42,111 nt of DNA, from the NCBI GenBank assembly GCA_947467385.1, contig CANIHJ010000005.1:1-42111 (forward strand), written 5' to 3'. The notes beneath the pieces were generated by a model. It did no database searches, was not told where the DNA came from, and saw only the letters and a list, made by a program, of their open reading frames with translations. The first letter of the stretch is position 1. Every line of letters begins with the position of its first letter. The translations under genes were made by a program, and so were the position numbers. Below are positions 30,992 through 38,862 of this stretch, in pieces. The DNA comes from Deltaproteobacteria bacterium. Its GTDB lineage: Bacteria; Bdellovibrionota_C; UBA2361; OMII01.

Positions 30992-31420
30992 TTAGCGCCT
31001 GCCGCGCGGCTTTCCGAGGCCGCTTACCTCCGCCAGGGTGGTAGCCTCAAGGATCTGGGCGACCTCATTCCGGATCTTCGCAAAGAGGCTCATCAGCCCC
31101 TTCTCCCCCTCGATCGGGCTTGGTTGGTAAAAGTTTTTGCTCACCGAGGTGGTCGGTGCTAACGGGCCCTCAAAGAAGCGTACGATCTCTGCCACGGTTA
31201 TGTCTCGCGGGTCCTTCGACAGCTCGTAGCCTCCCTCCTGGCCCTTCACCGAATGAACATAGCCGGCCCGCTTGAGGGCAAACAGGATTTGCTGAAGGAA
31301 TCTCTTGGGTATCCCCTGCCCATCGGCCAATTCATCCCCAGAAAGTAACCCTTTCTGATAGTTACGCGCCAAAGCGGTGAGTGCCAAAAGGGCGTATTCT
31401 GATTTATTTGTTAACTTCAT
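30992..31420 (-). CDS. Rrf2-family regulator without Fe-S cysteines
   Basis: The 142-residue protein has the Rrf2 winged helix: MKLTNKSEYALLALTALARN, LADGQGIPKRFLQQILFALK, and the wing-linked VKGQEGGYELSKDP. The dimer helix is at the C-terminus (LMSLFAKIRNEVAQILEA). The three Cys residues that hold an iron-sulfur cluster in IscR/NsrR are absent; the protein has no Cys at all. It is thus more like CymR-type Rrf2 proteins, which sense amino-acid or metabolite signals via partners or ligands. It is divergent from cysteine dioxygenase, which fits control of sulfur amino acid use. A candidate operator is at 31422-31440. Confidence 0.85.
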   Translation of the reverse strand: MKLTNKSEYALLALTALARNYQKGLLSGDELADGQGIPKRFLQQILFALKRAGYVHSVKGQEGGYELSKDPRDITVAEIVRFFEGPLAPTTSVSKNFYQPSPIEGEKGLMSLFAKIRNEVAQILEATTLAEVSGLGKPRGRR

Positions 31421-31421
31421 T

Positions 31422-31440
31422 GTTTACAAAGCCGATAAAC
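31422..31440. promoter_or_regulatory. Candidate Rrf2 operator
   Basis: GTTTA at 31422-31426 and TAAAC at 31436-31440 form an inverted repeat with a 9-base spacer, just upstream of the Rrf2 start codon and 30 bases before the cysteine dioxygenase start. The size and position suit a shared operator. It is a short motif, so chance is possible. Confidence 0.4.
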
Positions 31441-31469
31441 TAAGTGAACATAGACCTATAGGGTGCACT

Positions 31470-32072
31470 ATGACCTCTCACGCAGCTCTGCCGAAAGAAA
31501 TCGCTGACCAAGCCGAGACTAACTCATGCGGCCTGGTAAGCACACTTCGTGCCCTTCACCACCTAAACGCCCATCTCTCCGAGCCCGAAGTGAGAAAACT
31601 TCTAGAGTCCCTGGCACTACATCGGGACGAGCTCTCCGCGTTCGAGCGTTTCGACCCAGAGTCGTACTGCCGCAACCGGATCTTCTCAAATGGCTTCGTC
31701 GACCTGCTGCTGTTGTGCTGGAAACCCGGCCAAAAAACGCCGATACACGACCACTCCGGCTCCGTATGCGGAGTATATGTGATGCGGGGCGAAGCGAGCG
31801 AGATAGGATTTTCTCCCTCCGGACATGGCCCCCTTGTTCCGACCGGGACCCACACCGTAGCGGCTGGCAACATCACCGTTAGCAGCCATGATGATACCCA
31901 CGTGGTGGCAAACTACGCCAAGTCCGGCGAGGAGCTCGTTACTCTCCACTGCTACTCCCCGCCCCTGCAGTCCATGCGGGTTTTCGCCGAGAAAGAGACC
32001 TTTTTCGCAGACTATACCGGCGCAACGGAGCGGGCCACCACTAGCGGCTATTTCCACGTCGAAATTGAATGA
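31470..32072 (+). CDS. Cysteine dioxygenase-family protein
   Basis: The 200-residue cupin protein matches cysteine dioxygenase, which oxidises the Cys thiol to cysteine sulfinate using Fe(II) and oxygen. The metal ligands are His93 and His95 in KTPIHDHSGSVC and His144 in DDTHVVAN. Cys100 and Tyr162 (TLHCYSPPL) sit where mammalian enzymes form their thioether-linked Cys-Tyr cofactor; the Cys is often Gly in bacteria. The ATG at 31470 follows AGGGTG. An upstream in-frame extension overlaps the Rrf2 gene on the other strand and is not used. The YdhS-like gene follows after 46 bases. Confidence 0.88.
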   Translation: MTSHAALPKEIADQAETNSCGLVSTLRALHHLNAHLSEPEVRKLLESLALHRDELSAFERFDPESYCRNRIFSNGFVDLLLLCWKPGQKTPIHDHSGSVCGVYVMRGEASEIGFSPSGHGPLVPTGTHTVAAGNITVSSHDDTHVVANYAKSGEELVTLHCYSPPLQSMRVFAEKETFFADYTGATERATTSGYFHVEIE

Positions 32073-32118
32073 GTCTCCGGCTTTTGCGCCGCCCCGTCCG
32101 GAATGGTACCTATCACCT

Positions 32119-33429
32119 ATGACCCATTCAGTAGCGATTATCGGCGCAGGCTTTAGTGGCTCCCTTACGGCTCTCAACCTCCTCACCAGCTCCCCTCGCA
32201 CCTCAGTCACCCTCATCGACAGCCGTGGCACCTTCGGCCCCGGCCTCGCCTATACCGTGCCGAGCGACCGCTTTAAGTTAAACGTCCGGGCCAAAGCCAT
32301 GGGGGCCTTCCCGAACGACCCTGAGGGGTTTTTCCGTTGGCTTAAGGAACGCGAACCCTTCGTGTCGCCAGACGCCTTCGTCTCGCGGCGCTGGTACGGC
32401 ATATACCTGCAGGAACTAGTGAGAGAGAAAGCCTCATCCCACCCGGACGCGCTTCGGCTTGTGCACGGCGAGGCCACAACTCTTGAAAGGATTCCGGGCC
32501 GCACGGCCTTTCGGATTACCCTTGCGGACTCCTCGGTGATCGATGCCGATACCGTGGTGCTCGCAATCGGAAACCTCATGCGACGTTCGGTCGGCGCTCA
32601 GAGCGCCCTTGGAGTGCTGCGTGCTCCGTACGACCCGGTCAGCTATCAGGACGTGGCCCAAAGGGAAAGCATCCTGATACTGGGGAGCTCGCTTACCGCA
32701 GTTGACGTTATCCTTGAGTGTGAGGGCCGGGGATTCCTTGGACACTACTCCGTTATCTCAAGAAACGGACGCTTTCCCCTGCCACACGAGGATGCCGCTG
32801 GACTTCCGCAGGCTAGCCTTCCACCTGGGTGGGAGAACCCCGGCACGGCGCTTAATCTCCTGCGAACCTTGCGCACGGAATCTCGCCGCTGCGGATCCTC
32901 GCAGCCTGTGTTTGACGCCATGCGCCCGCGCATTCAGCAGATGTGGCAGGGCCTCTCTCTTGACCAGAAGAGGGCCTTTCTGCGCCACGCCCGCCCCTTT
33001 TGGGAGATCCACCGCCACCGCATCCCCGCCGAGCACTTGAGCTCTATTGAAAAGCTCCGAGCGGCCAAGCGCCTCGCCATCATGGCTGGCCGCATCGAGC
33101 GAGTCTCGCCGAACGAAGCGCTCGTCTCCAGGCGCAAGAGCCCTGGGCCACCAGAGCGGATACCGTTTGACCTCGGGTTCCTGTGTGCCGGCCCAGAGGG
33201 CGACCTTGCGCGAATCGACCATCCACTCCTTAAGAACCTCCTCTCACAGCAGTTGGTTCAGCCCGGCCCCTTGGGTCTCGGTATCGGAGCTGCTGCCCGT
33301 GCAACAGTGCCCGGCCTCTACGTGATCGGCCCCCTGCAACGCGAGACCCTGTGGGAGATTACGGCTGTTCGTGAGCTACGCGATGAGGCGCAGCGGGTCG
33401 CACACTCGATAGTGAGCGCAAGCACCTAA
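32119..33429 (+). CDS. YdhS-like FAD/NAD(P)-binding protein
   Basis: The 436-residue protein starts with a dinucleotide-binding fold, VAIIGAGFSGSLTALNLL, and LIDSRGTFGPGLAYTVPSD. A conserved stretch LNVRAKAMGAFPNDPEGFFRW, the second pyridine nucleotide region ILILGSSLTAVDVILECEGR and the end segment GLYVIGPLQRETLWEITAVRELRDEA follow. These match the COG4529/YdhS group of probable flavoproteins, for which no reaction is well established. The ATG at 32119 begins the Rossmann motif and is preferred; the longer frame to 31888 overlaps the dioxygenase gene. It probably shares an operon with cysteine dioxygenase. Confidence 0.8.
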   Translation: MTHSVAIIGAGFSGSLTALNLLTSSPRTSVTLIDSRGTFGPGLAYTVPSDRFKLNVRAKAMGAFPNDPEGFFRWLKEREPFVSPDAFVSRRWYGIYLQELVREKASSHPDALRLVHGEATTLERIPGRTAFRITLADSSVIDADTVVLAIGNLMRRSVGAQSALGVLRAPYDPVSYQDVAQRESILILGSSLTAVDVILECEGRGFLGHYSVISRNGRFPLPHEDAAGLPQASLPPGWENPGTALNLLRTLRTESRRCGSSQPVFDAMRPRIQQMWQGLSLDQKRAFLRHARPFWEIHRHRIPAEHLSSIEKLRAAKRLAIMAGRIERVSPNEALVSRRKSPGPPERIPFDLGFLCAGPEGDLARIDHPLLKNLLSQQLVQPGPLGLGIGAAARATVPGLYVIGPLQRETLWEITAVRELRDEAQRVAHSIVSAST

Positions 33430-33540
33430 ACTTCCTGCGCTTTTTCGCCCTCCATCCTCTTGACGACGATGCCTTAACCCTACAGGATACCAGTCTTGGC
33501 CTCGCACCTTTCGAAGTCGGGTGCTTTCCGGGAGTTAGGG

Positions 33541-34887
33541 ATGTCAGAGTCAGTTCGCGAGCTACCGAAACAGGGAGATACGAGCCCAACGCCGGACATC
33601 CCTGCCCTTATGGCGGAGATTCGGGAGCGCATTAAGGGTGACATCGACAAGAACCTCGATAGCCGCGCTGGGCTCTCGCGCGCCGCTGTGCGCTTCGCTG
33701 ACGAGCGTGGCATCAGCTACGGCGACATGCAGCTTTCTGAGGAGCTTAAGTTCCTCAACCGCTCGTTCTCATATCGCGGGCGCATCTCCGAGCTCAACAT
33801 AACCTCGCACCGCCCTGGTTTAATCGGAAAGATCCTCGTCAAGTGCAAGCGGCTCCTCACGACCTTCACGCGTGATGCCGTGCTTAAGGACTACCTTCAG
33901 GCCGAGGAGGACTTCCACGTTAACCTTGTGCGGTTCCTTAACGACTTCGCTCGGTATGTCGACGCCCGGGATACTAATACGCTATCGATGCTGAGCCGAA
34001 TCGACGACGAGAAGTCGCTTGCGATCTTCAATGCCGAGCGGCAGATCCGCGAGGCAAGCGAAGCGTTTGAGTCGCGCATCAAGACAATAGACTCCATGGT
34101 TCGCGGCCTTGAGGGCATGATTAACAACCAAGCGACCCTGCAAAACCCGAACCCTCCAAAGACATCGGAAGCTCCAGGACAACAGCAGCCGGCTGACATC
34201 TCATACCTGCTCCTCGAGAACCGCTTCCGCGGCAGCGAGAGCGAGATCGAGCGGCGCCTGGCGGTCTACCCGCCGATCTTCGCACAGGCGAAGGGCAAGG
34301 TGCTTGAGATCGGCTCAGGGCGCGGCGAGCTGCAGCGGCTCTTCGCTCGCGAAGGAGTCAGCTCCTACGGGGTCGACCTCGACAAGGCCATGGTCAACGT
34401 GGCGCAGGCAGCGGGCTGCACTGCGCAGTATGGGGACGGCATCGCTCACCTGCGCTCGCTTCCTGACCGGTCTCTGGGCGGGCTCGTCGCGATTCAGGTT
34501 GTAGAGCACCTCACGCGCGACCAACTCCATGAGCTCTTTGACCTCGCCAAGCGAAAGCTAATACCAGGGGCGCGTGTTGCATTTGAGACGATCAATCCGC
34601 AGTCGATGCTGGCGCTTTCTTCGAACTACTTCCGTGATCCGACGCACGTCTGGCCGATGCATCCCGACACCCTTGGATACATGGCAACCCTTGCAGGGCT
34701 TCCCATTCTTGAGGTGAAGATGCTCTCGCCTGTCGCACCCAACCAGCTCCTTAAGGAGATACCGGTCGACTCAAGCCATCTCCCGGCGGTGGCAGACGCC
34801 ATCACCCGCATCAACATCAACATACAGCAGCTCAACAAGCTCCTGTATGGCTTCCAGGACTACTGTCTCGTTCTTGAGGTGCCTTAG
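33541..34887 (+). CDS. SAM methyltransferase with helical N-terminal domain
   Basis: The 448-residue protein has a helical N-terminal half (ALMAEIRERIKGDIDKNL and several later helices) and a class I methyltransferase domain from about residue 245: GKVLEIGSGRGELQRLFARE (motif I), VSSYGVDLDKAMV, IAHLRSLPDRSLGGL and IQVVEHLTRDQLHELF, then VAFETINPQSM and the tail DPTHVWPMHPDTL. This matches methyltransferases that cap or modify surface polysaccharides. The ATG at 33541 is chosen because a GGGAG stretch precedes it and the upstream TTG at 33496 lacks one. Two glycosyltransferase genes follow with 2-base spacing and overlap, forming one operon. Confidence 0.82.
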   Translation: MSESVRELPKQGDTSPTPDIPALMAEIRERIKGDIDKNLDSRAGLSRAAVRFADERGISYGDMQLSEELKFLNRSFSYRGRISELNITSHRPGLIGKILVKCKRLLTTFTRDAVLKDYLQAEEDFHVNLVRFLNDFARYVDARDTNTLSMLSRIDDEKSLAIFNAERQIREASEAFESRIKTIDSMVRGLEGMINNQATLQNPNPPKTSEAPGQQQPADISYLLLENRFRGSESEIERRLAVYPPIFAQAKGKVLEIGSGRGELQRLFAREGVSSYGVDLDKAMVNVAQAAGCTAQYGDGIAHLRSLPDRSLGGLVAIQVVEHLTRDQLHELFDLAKRKLIPGARVAFETINPQSMLALSSNYFRDPTHVWPMHPDTLGYMATLAGLPILEVKMLSPVAPNQLLKEIPVDSSHLPAVADAITRININIQQLNKLLYGFQDYCLVLEVP

Positions 34888-34889
34888 CC

Positions 34890-35984
34890 ATGGCGCGCAT
34901 CCTTGTTCTTGGAGTCAAGGTCCCCTTCACGCACGGGGGACAGGAGGTCCTCGTGGCGAGCCTCATCAAGAAGCTGCGCGAGCGGGGACACGAGGTTGAC
35001 CAAGTAGAACTGCCCTTCAATCCCCTCCCGAAGCAGAACCTGCTTGTGCAGGCGGCGATGTGGCGGACGCTTGACCTTGAGAACTTCGCCGGCCAAAAGG
35101 TGGATCTCGTCATCGCCACGAAGTTCCCGAGCTACTACGCACGTCACCCCAAGAAGAGCGTATGGCTTGTGCACCAGCTACGCTCGATCTACGACCTGCA
35201 CGGCACTGCGTTCTCTGATATCGGCGATGACCCTCGCGACGAGACGATGCGCCGCATGCTCACCGACGGCGACAATATCGCACTCGGCGAGTGCAGCTAC
35301 CGCGCTGCAATATCGAAAAATGTTGCAGACCGCCTCAGGGCTTTTAACGGGCTTTCGGCGGATGTTCTCTATCCCCCCCTTCCGCTCGGCGACAGGTACT
35401 ACAGCGCGGCAGCAGAGCCCTACGTGCTCTCTGTTGGTCGCATCTGCCGTATCAAGCGGCTCGACCTCATGATTAACGCCCTAGCACAGACTTCGAGCCT
35501 CTCGCTTAAAGTTGTGGGTGTGGCTGACGAGCCGGGAGCGATGGAGTACTTCGTCAACACGATTAACCAACACGGGCTTCAGTCTCGCGTGTCATTTCTT
35601 GGCCGTGTGAACGACGAGGATCTCCTGTCACTCTATGCGCGGGCGCTCGGCGTGTTCTACGCGCCGTTTAACGAGGACTACGGCTACGTGACCCTTGAGG
35701 CCATGGCGAGCAGTGCGCCGGTTGTCACGGCAACGGACTCGGGCGGCACGCTTGAGTTCGTGCGCGACGGCGAGAACGGCTTTGTAACTGCGCCAACGCC
35801 AGCTGGCATCGCCGCAGCGTTCAACGCGTTGGCGCAAGACCCAGCTCTGCGAGACAAGCTCGGGCGCGCGGGCCGGTCGTTTATCGAGGGCTCCGGCATG
35901 CTGTCTGCCGGGTGGGACTTAGTCATCGACGGGCTCCTCTCTCCGCTTGCGGCCCCTGCGACCGGTCAGGCTGTGGGTGCCTAA
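34890..35984 (+). CDS. GT4-family glycosyltransferase
   Basis: The 364-residue protein has a GT-B fold: ILVLGVKVPFTHGGQEVLVA (N-terminal Gly-rich loop), LVHQLRSIYDLHG, YVLSVGRICRIKRLDLMINA (donor-domain start) and FNEDYGYVTLEAMASSAPVV, which holds the E-x7-E donor motif. It should transfer a sugar from a nucleotide donor in the cytoplasm, most likely for a surface polysaccharide. It begins 2 bases after the methyltransferase gene, and its stop overlaps the start of the next gene (TAATG). Confidence 0.9.
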   Translation: MARILVLGVKVPFTHGGQEVLVASLIKKLRERGHEVDQVELPFNPLPKQNLLVQAAMWRTLDLENFAGQKVDLVIATKFPSYYARHPKKSVWLVHQLRSIYDLHGTAFSDIGDDPRDETMRRMLTDGDNIALGECSYRAAISKNVADRLRAFNGLSADVLYPPLPLGDRYYSAAAEPYVLSVGRICRIKRLDLMINALAQTSSLSLKVVGVADEPGAMEYFVNTINQHGLQSRVSFLGRVNDEDLLSLYARALGVFYAPFNEDYGYVTLEAMASSAPVVTATDSGGTLEFVRDGENGFVTAPTPAGIAAAFNALAQDPALRDKLGRAGRSFIEGSGMLSAGWDLVIDGLLSPLAAPATGQAVGA

Positions 35985-37279
35985 TGGCAGGCAAACGGCT
36001 ACGGATCGCATTCGTGAGCGACCTCTCAGGAAGCGAATCCCTCGCTGCGTACTGCTCACGCATTCTCGTTCCGCTCCTCTCCCGCGAGCATTCGATCGAG
36101 CTATTCTCGGACTCGTTCCAGACAGAGAGTTTCGGCGCGCCTCACTTTCACTACCTCAAGGCGTATGAGCGCCATCGAACAGAGCCCTTTGACGTTTTCT
36201 TTTACCAGCTTGAGGACGGCAAGCGCTCGCGCTTCGTGCGCTCCTCGGTCGGCATGATGCCGGGTGTCACTTGGTTTCACGACCTCTTCTTTCAGGATCT
36301 CGGCCCCGAGGCTACTCACACAAGCCCTTGGGAGCGCTCGATCGCCCAGTTTTATGATCCGTCAGTTTCGTTTGCTGATCGCTCTGTCGCCCCGCACCAG
36401 CTCTGGCCGCGCGCCTATAGGGAGGTGTCGCTTTCGCCAGTGGCGCTCTTTAGCTCCCGCTGGGCGCTCGCTGAATGCAAGACCATGATTAGCGACCGGA
36501 TAGAGCCCGAGCTTGGGGCACACCGGGCCGAATGCCTCAACATTCCAATTGCAACCTCCGCTCCTGCTGCGCTGCCCCCAAGTGACACGCTGCGAGTGGC
36601 GGCGCTCGCCGGAACGGGACACGAGGGGCGGGCCCACAAGTTTTTGGCAGCGCTCAAGGGCCTTTCAGCTCCGTGGGCCGTCACGTGGCTTATCGACCCC
36701 ACCGAAAGGGCCCGGGCGGAGGTACTGCTCCGTGAATTCGACGTGGGCAGCAAAGTTACCCTCGTGGCTGGCCGCTCAATTGAGCAGTGGCGCGAGGCCC
36801 TGGCCCAGTCCCACGTTGCGCTGCACCTTCGCACAAGCTCCTTCGGCCATCTTGCACCCCACCTGCAGCACTCGCTCGCGGCGGGGCGCCTCACCATCGT
36901 CTCGTCGATGGCTCAAGGTGAAGACCTCCCTGACGACGTGGTGTGCAAGGTGACGCCGGGGATCTCCGAGGGCGTTCAGCTCCAACAGATCTTTGAGAGC
37001 GCACACAGAATCGACATCACGAAAGCAACAGCCGCTGCCCGTGCCTATGTGCGAGAGAGGCACTCACCCGAGCGCATTGCCGACAACCTTTCTGGCGTCC
37101 TGAGGCTCTCCGCTAGCCTGCTTGAGGGTCCCATGAGGCGCTGGGATGCCCTGTATCGGGATGCCCGCAAGGCCCTGCTTTCAGAGGTTGAGCACCTCAT
37201 GAGCTCCCCGCAAGACGGGCAGCTCGCCCCATATGATCGGATCATGCAGCCGGCTATCTCAGAGATCTTCGGCGGCTAA
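35984..37279 (+). CDS. GT-B-type glycosyltransferase-like protein
   Basis: The 431-residue protein starts LRIAFVSDLSGSESLAAYCS and has a C-terminal half (LAGTGHEGRAHKFLAALKG, TWLIDPTERARAEVLLREFD, then LAQSHVALHLRTSSFGHLAPHLQHSLAAGRLTIV in two pieces) typical of GT-B donor domains. The E-x7-E motif is not clear, so it may be divergent or non-catalytic. The ATG at 35984 overlaps the preceding stop, so it is translationally coupled to the GT4 gene. It likely takes part in the same surface-polysaccharide pathway. Confidence 0.75.
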   Translation: MAGKRLRIAFVSDLSGSESLAAYCSRILVPLLSREHSIELFSDSFQTESFGAPHFHYLKAYERHRTEPFDVFFYQLEDGKRSRFVRSSVGMMPGVTWFHDLFFQDLGPEATHTSPWERSIAQFYDPSVSFADRSVAPHQLWPRAYREVSLSPVALFSSRWALAECKTMISDRIEPELGAHRAECLNIPIATSAPAALPPSDTLRVAALAGTGHEGRAHKFLAALKGLSAPWAVTWLIDPTERARAEVLLREFDVGSKVTLVAGRSIEQWREALAQSHVALHLRTSSFGHLAPHLQHSLAAGRLTIVSSMAQGEDLPDDVVCKVTPGISEGVQLQQIFESAHRIDITKATAAARAYVRERHSPERIADNLSGVLRLSASLLEGPMRRWDALYRDARKALLSEVEHLMSSPQDGQLAPYDRIMQPAISEIFGG

Positions 37280-37459
37280 CCGAAAAGTAGCCTGCCCGTG
37301 CCCCGTCCTGGCGGGCCCATGAGTGCCCCGTAAAACGCGATGCCCACAACTGACGGTATGTGCAACAGCACTGGGCATGAAAACACTGAAAGCTTACTTG
37401 AAAGGTTCCCCGTATGGTGTGACGATGCGGAGCGTTAGGCACACAACAGAGAGGACAGC

Positions 37460-38236
37460 ATGCAGACGTTCTTCCAGGCACGACAATCGCTCAACAACTG
37501 CCTCGGCAGACTCGCAGCAGCGTTGGCTCTTGTGGGCGCCATAAGCGGCTGCGCCATCAACGACCGCGCCAAGCCTCTCTCAAACAAGTTCCTGGAGGAC
37601 CGAGATACGACGGTCAAGGACAAGACACTTCCGTTCGACCACGCGTGGATTAAGCCCGGGCTTCCGAACGACTACTACACAAAGGTGTACTTCCGCTCGG
37701 TGACCACTAGCAAGCTGCCCAAGGGCGAATACAAGGCGAGCGTAAGCACTTACATCCTCACTGAGAAGGATTTCAACAAGGAAGCTGACCTCCTTGCAAA
37801 GTACTTTCAGCAGCAGCTTGTTGACAAGGCAACCAACTATCCCAAGGCCACCGTGGCGGTGGTTGACAAGGCCGGCCCACACACGCTCGTGTTTGACACG
37901 GCGTTTACTGAGCTTGAGTTCTCGAATCCAGTGACGAATACAGGGGCGCTCCTTGTGCCGATACCGGGCGCGTCTATTCTCTTCTCGGCCATATCGAACC
38001 CGCACCAGGCCTTCGCTTCCCGAGTGTATGACGGAAAGACTGGCGAGCTTGTGGCGACCGTAGGCGACAGAAAGTTCCCGCCGACTCGCCTCCTGGATCT
38101 CAGTAAGGTCATGACCACTAGCCCCAATCGCGAGATCTGCCAGACCTGGGCCCAGATAATCGCTGACGCCCTTAACCGCGACACCTTCGATACAGAGGTG
38201 AGCAACAGGGGCCTCTTCGCCATTCTGCCCTGGTAG
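37460..38236 (+). CDS. Lipoprotein, DUF3313-like
   Basis: The 258-residue product has a lipoprotein signal with lipobox AISGC (Cys31). The mature part contains YYTKVYFRSVTTSKLPKGEY, then LAKYFQQQLVDKATNYPKAT, LVFDTAFTELEFSNPVTNTG and FASRVYDGKTGELVATVGDR. The order of strands resembles DUF3313 outer-membrane lipoproteins; that link is by pattern and not certain. AGAGAGGACAGC precedes the ATG. It is a single gene with no clear partner; function unknown. Confidence 0.75.
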   Translation: MQTFFQARQSLNNCLGRLAAALALVGAISGCAINDRAKPLSNKFLEDRDTTVKDKTLPFDHAWIKPGLPNDYYTKVYFRSVTTSKLPKGEYKASVSTYILTEKDFNKEADLLAKYFQQQLVDKATNYPKATVAVVDKAGPHTLVFDTAFTELEFSNPVTNTGALLVPIPGASILFSAISNPHQAFASRVYDGKTGELVATVGDRKFPPTRLLDLSKVMTTSPNREICQTWAQIIADALNRDTFDTEVSNRGLFAILPW

Positions 38237-38244
38237 GTTGAGCC

Positions 38245-38862
38245 TCAGCGGGCATCCTTGATCGCGGCCGCCACTTTTCGTGGGTCAAACTCCACCCCGG
38301 TGAAGTAGCGCGCAACGGTACCGTTGGGCCTCGCGACAAAGATCGCCGAGCTATGCTCGAACTCCTGGTCAGCCATCCGGACCCGGAAGCCGAGCTGGCT
38401 GTTGAGGGCCGCGATAGCCTTGCCATCACCCGTCAAAAAGCGCCAGCCGTTTAGCGGCACCGGCTGAGCCTTGAGCCGCTTGAGCACCGAATCGCGCTTC
38501 TCTGCTGCCTCGTTCGGCCCCTCAGCTGGATTAAAGCTAAATGCAACGATACCGTAGTCGGTTCCCAAAATAAGCGGCAGGTTGTCGACGAGCTCAATAA
38601 GCCCGCTGAAGGTAAGCCCGCACAACCGCGGGCATTTGTAGAAGATCGGTACGAGGATAAAGGGGCGATTCTTCGGCACGAAATCCTTGAGCGTTCCCCG
38701 TATCCCACCCGCATCAACAAACTCCAGGCCCAGATCGACCTGGGCGTTAGGCTGGATGAACACACCCATGCGGGGCTGCACAACATCGGCCCGAGCAGCA
38801 GGGGCTTCAAGGAGGAGGCCAAAGGCCAGCACCAACGCAACGGCGCAGCGCCTTAGCTGCAC
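38245..38862 (-). CDS. SCO1/SenC-type copper chaperone
   Basis: The 205-residue protein has a signal peptide (MQLRRCAVALVLAFGLLLEA, with cleavage near ARA). The thioredoxin-like SCO domain has the metal site Cys77-x3-Cys81 in FYKCPRLCGLTF and His170 in FEHSSAIFV. SCO proteins deliver copper to the CuA centre of cytochrome oxidase or act on its thiols. A GTG start is used; its first 10 bases overlap the end of the multicopper oxidase gene, with AGGG upstream, so the two genes are coupled. The pairing suggests a periplasmic copper function. Confidence 0.9.
   Translation of the reverse strand: MQLRRCAVALVLAFGLLLEAPAARADVVQPRMGVFIQPNAQVDLGLEFVDAGGIRGTLKDFVPKNRPFILVPIFYKCPRLCGLTFSGLIELVDNLPLILGTDYGIVAFSFNPAEGPNEAAEKRDSVLKRLKAQPVPLNGWRFLTGDGKAIAALNSQLGFRVRMADQEFEHSSAIFVARPNGTVARYFTGVEFDPRKVAAAIKDAR

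Noticed and set aside
31888-32118. Long N-terminal extension of the YdhS-like protein
   Set aside because: It runs inside the cysteine dioxygenase gene in another frame; the Rossmann motif begins right at the ATG at 32119.
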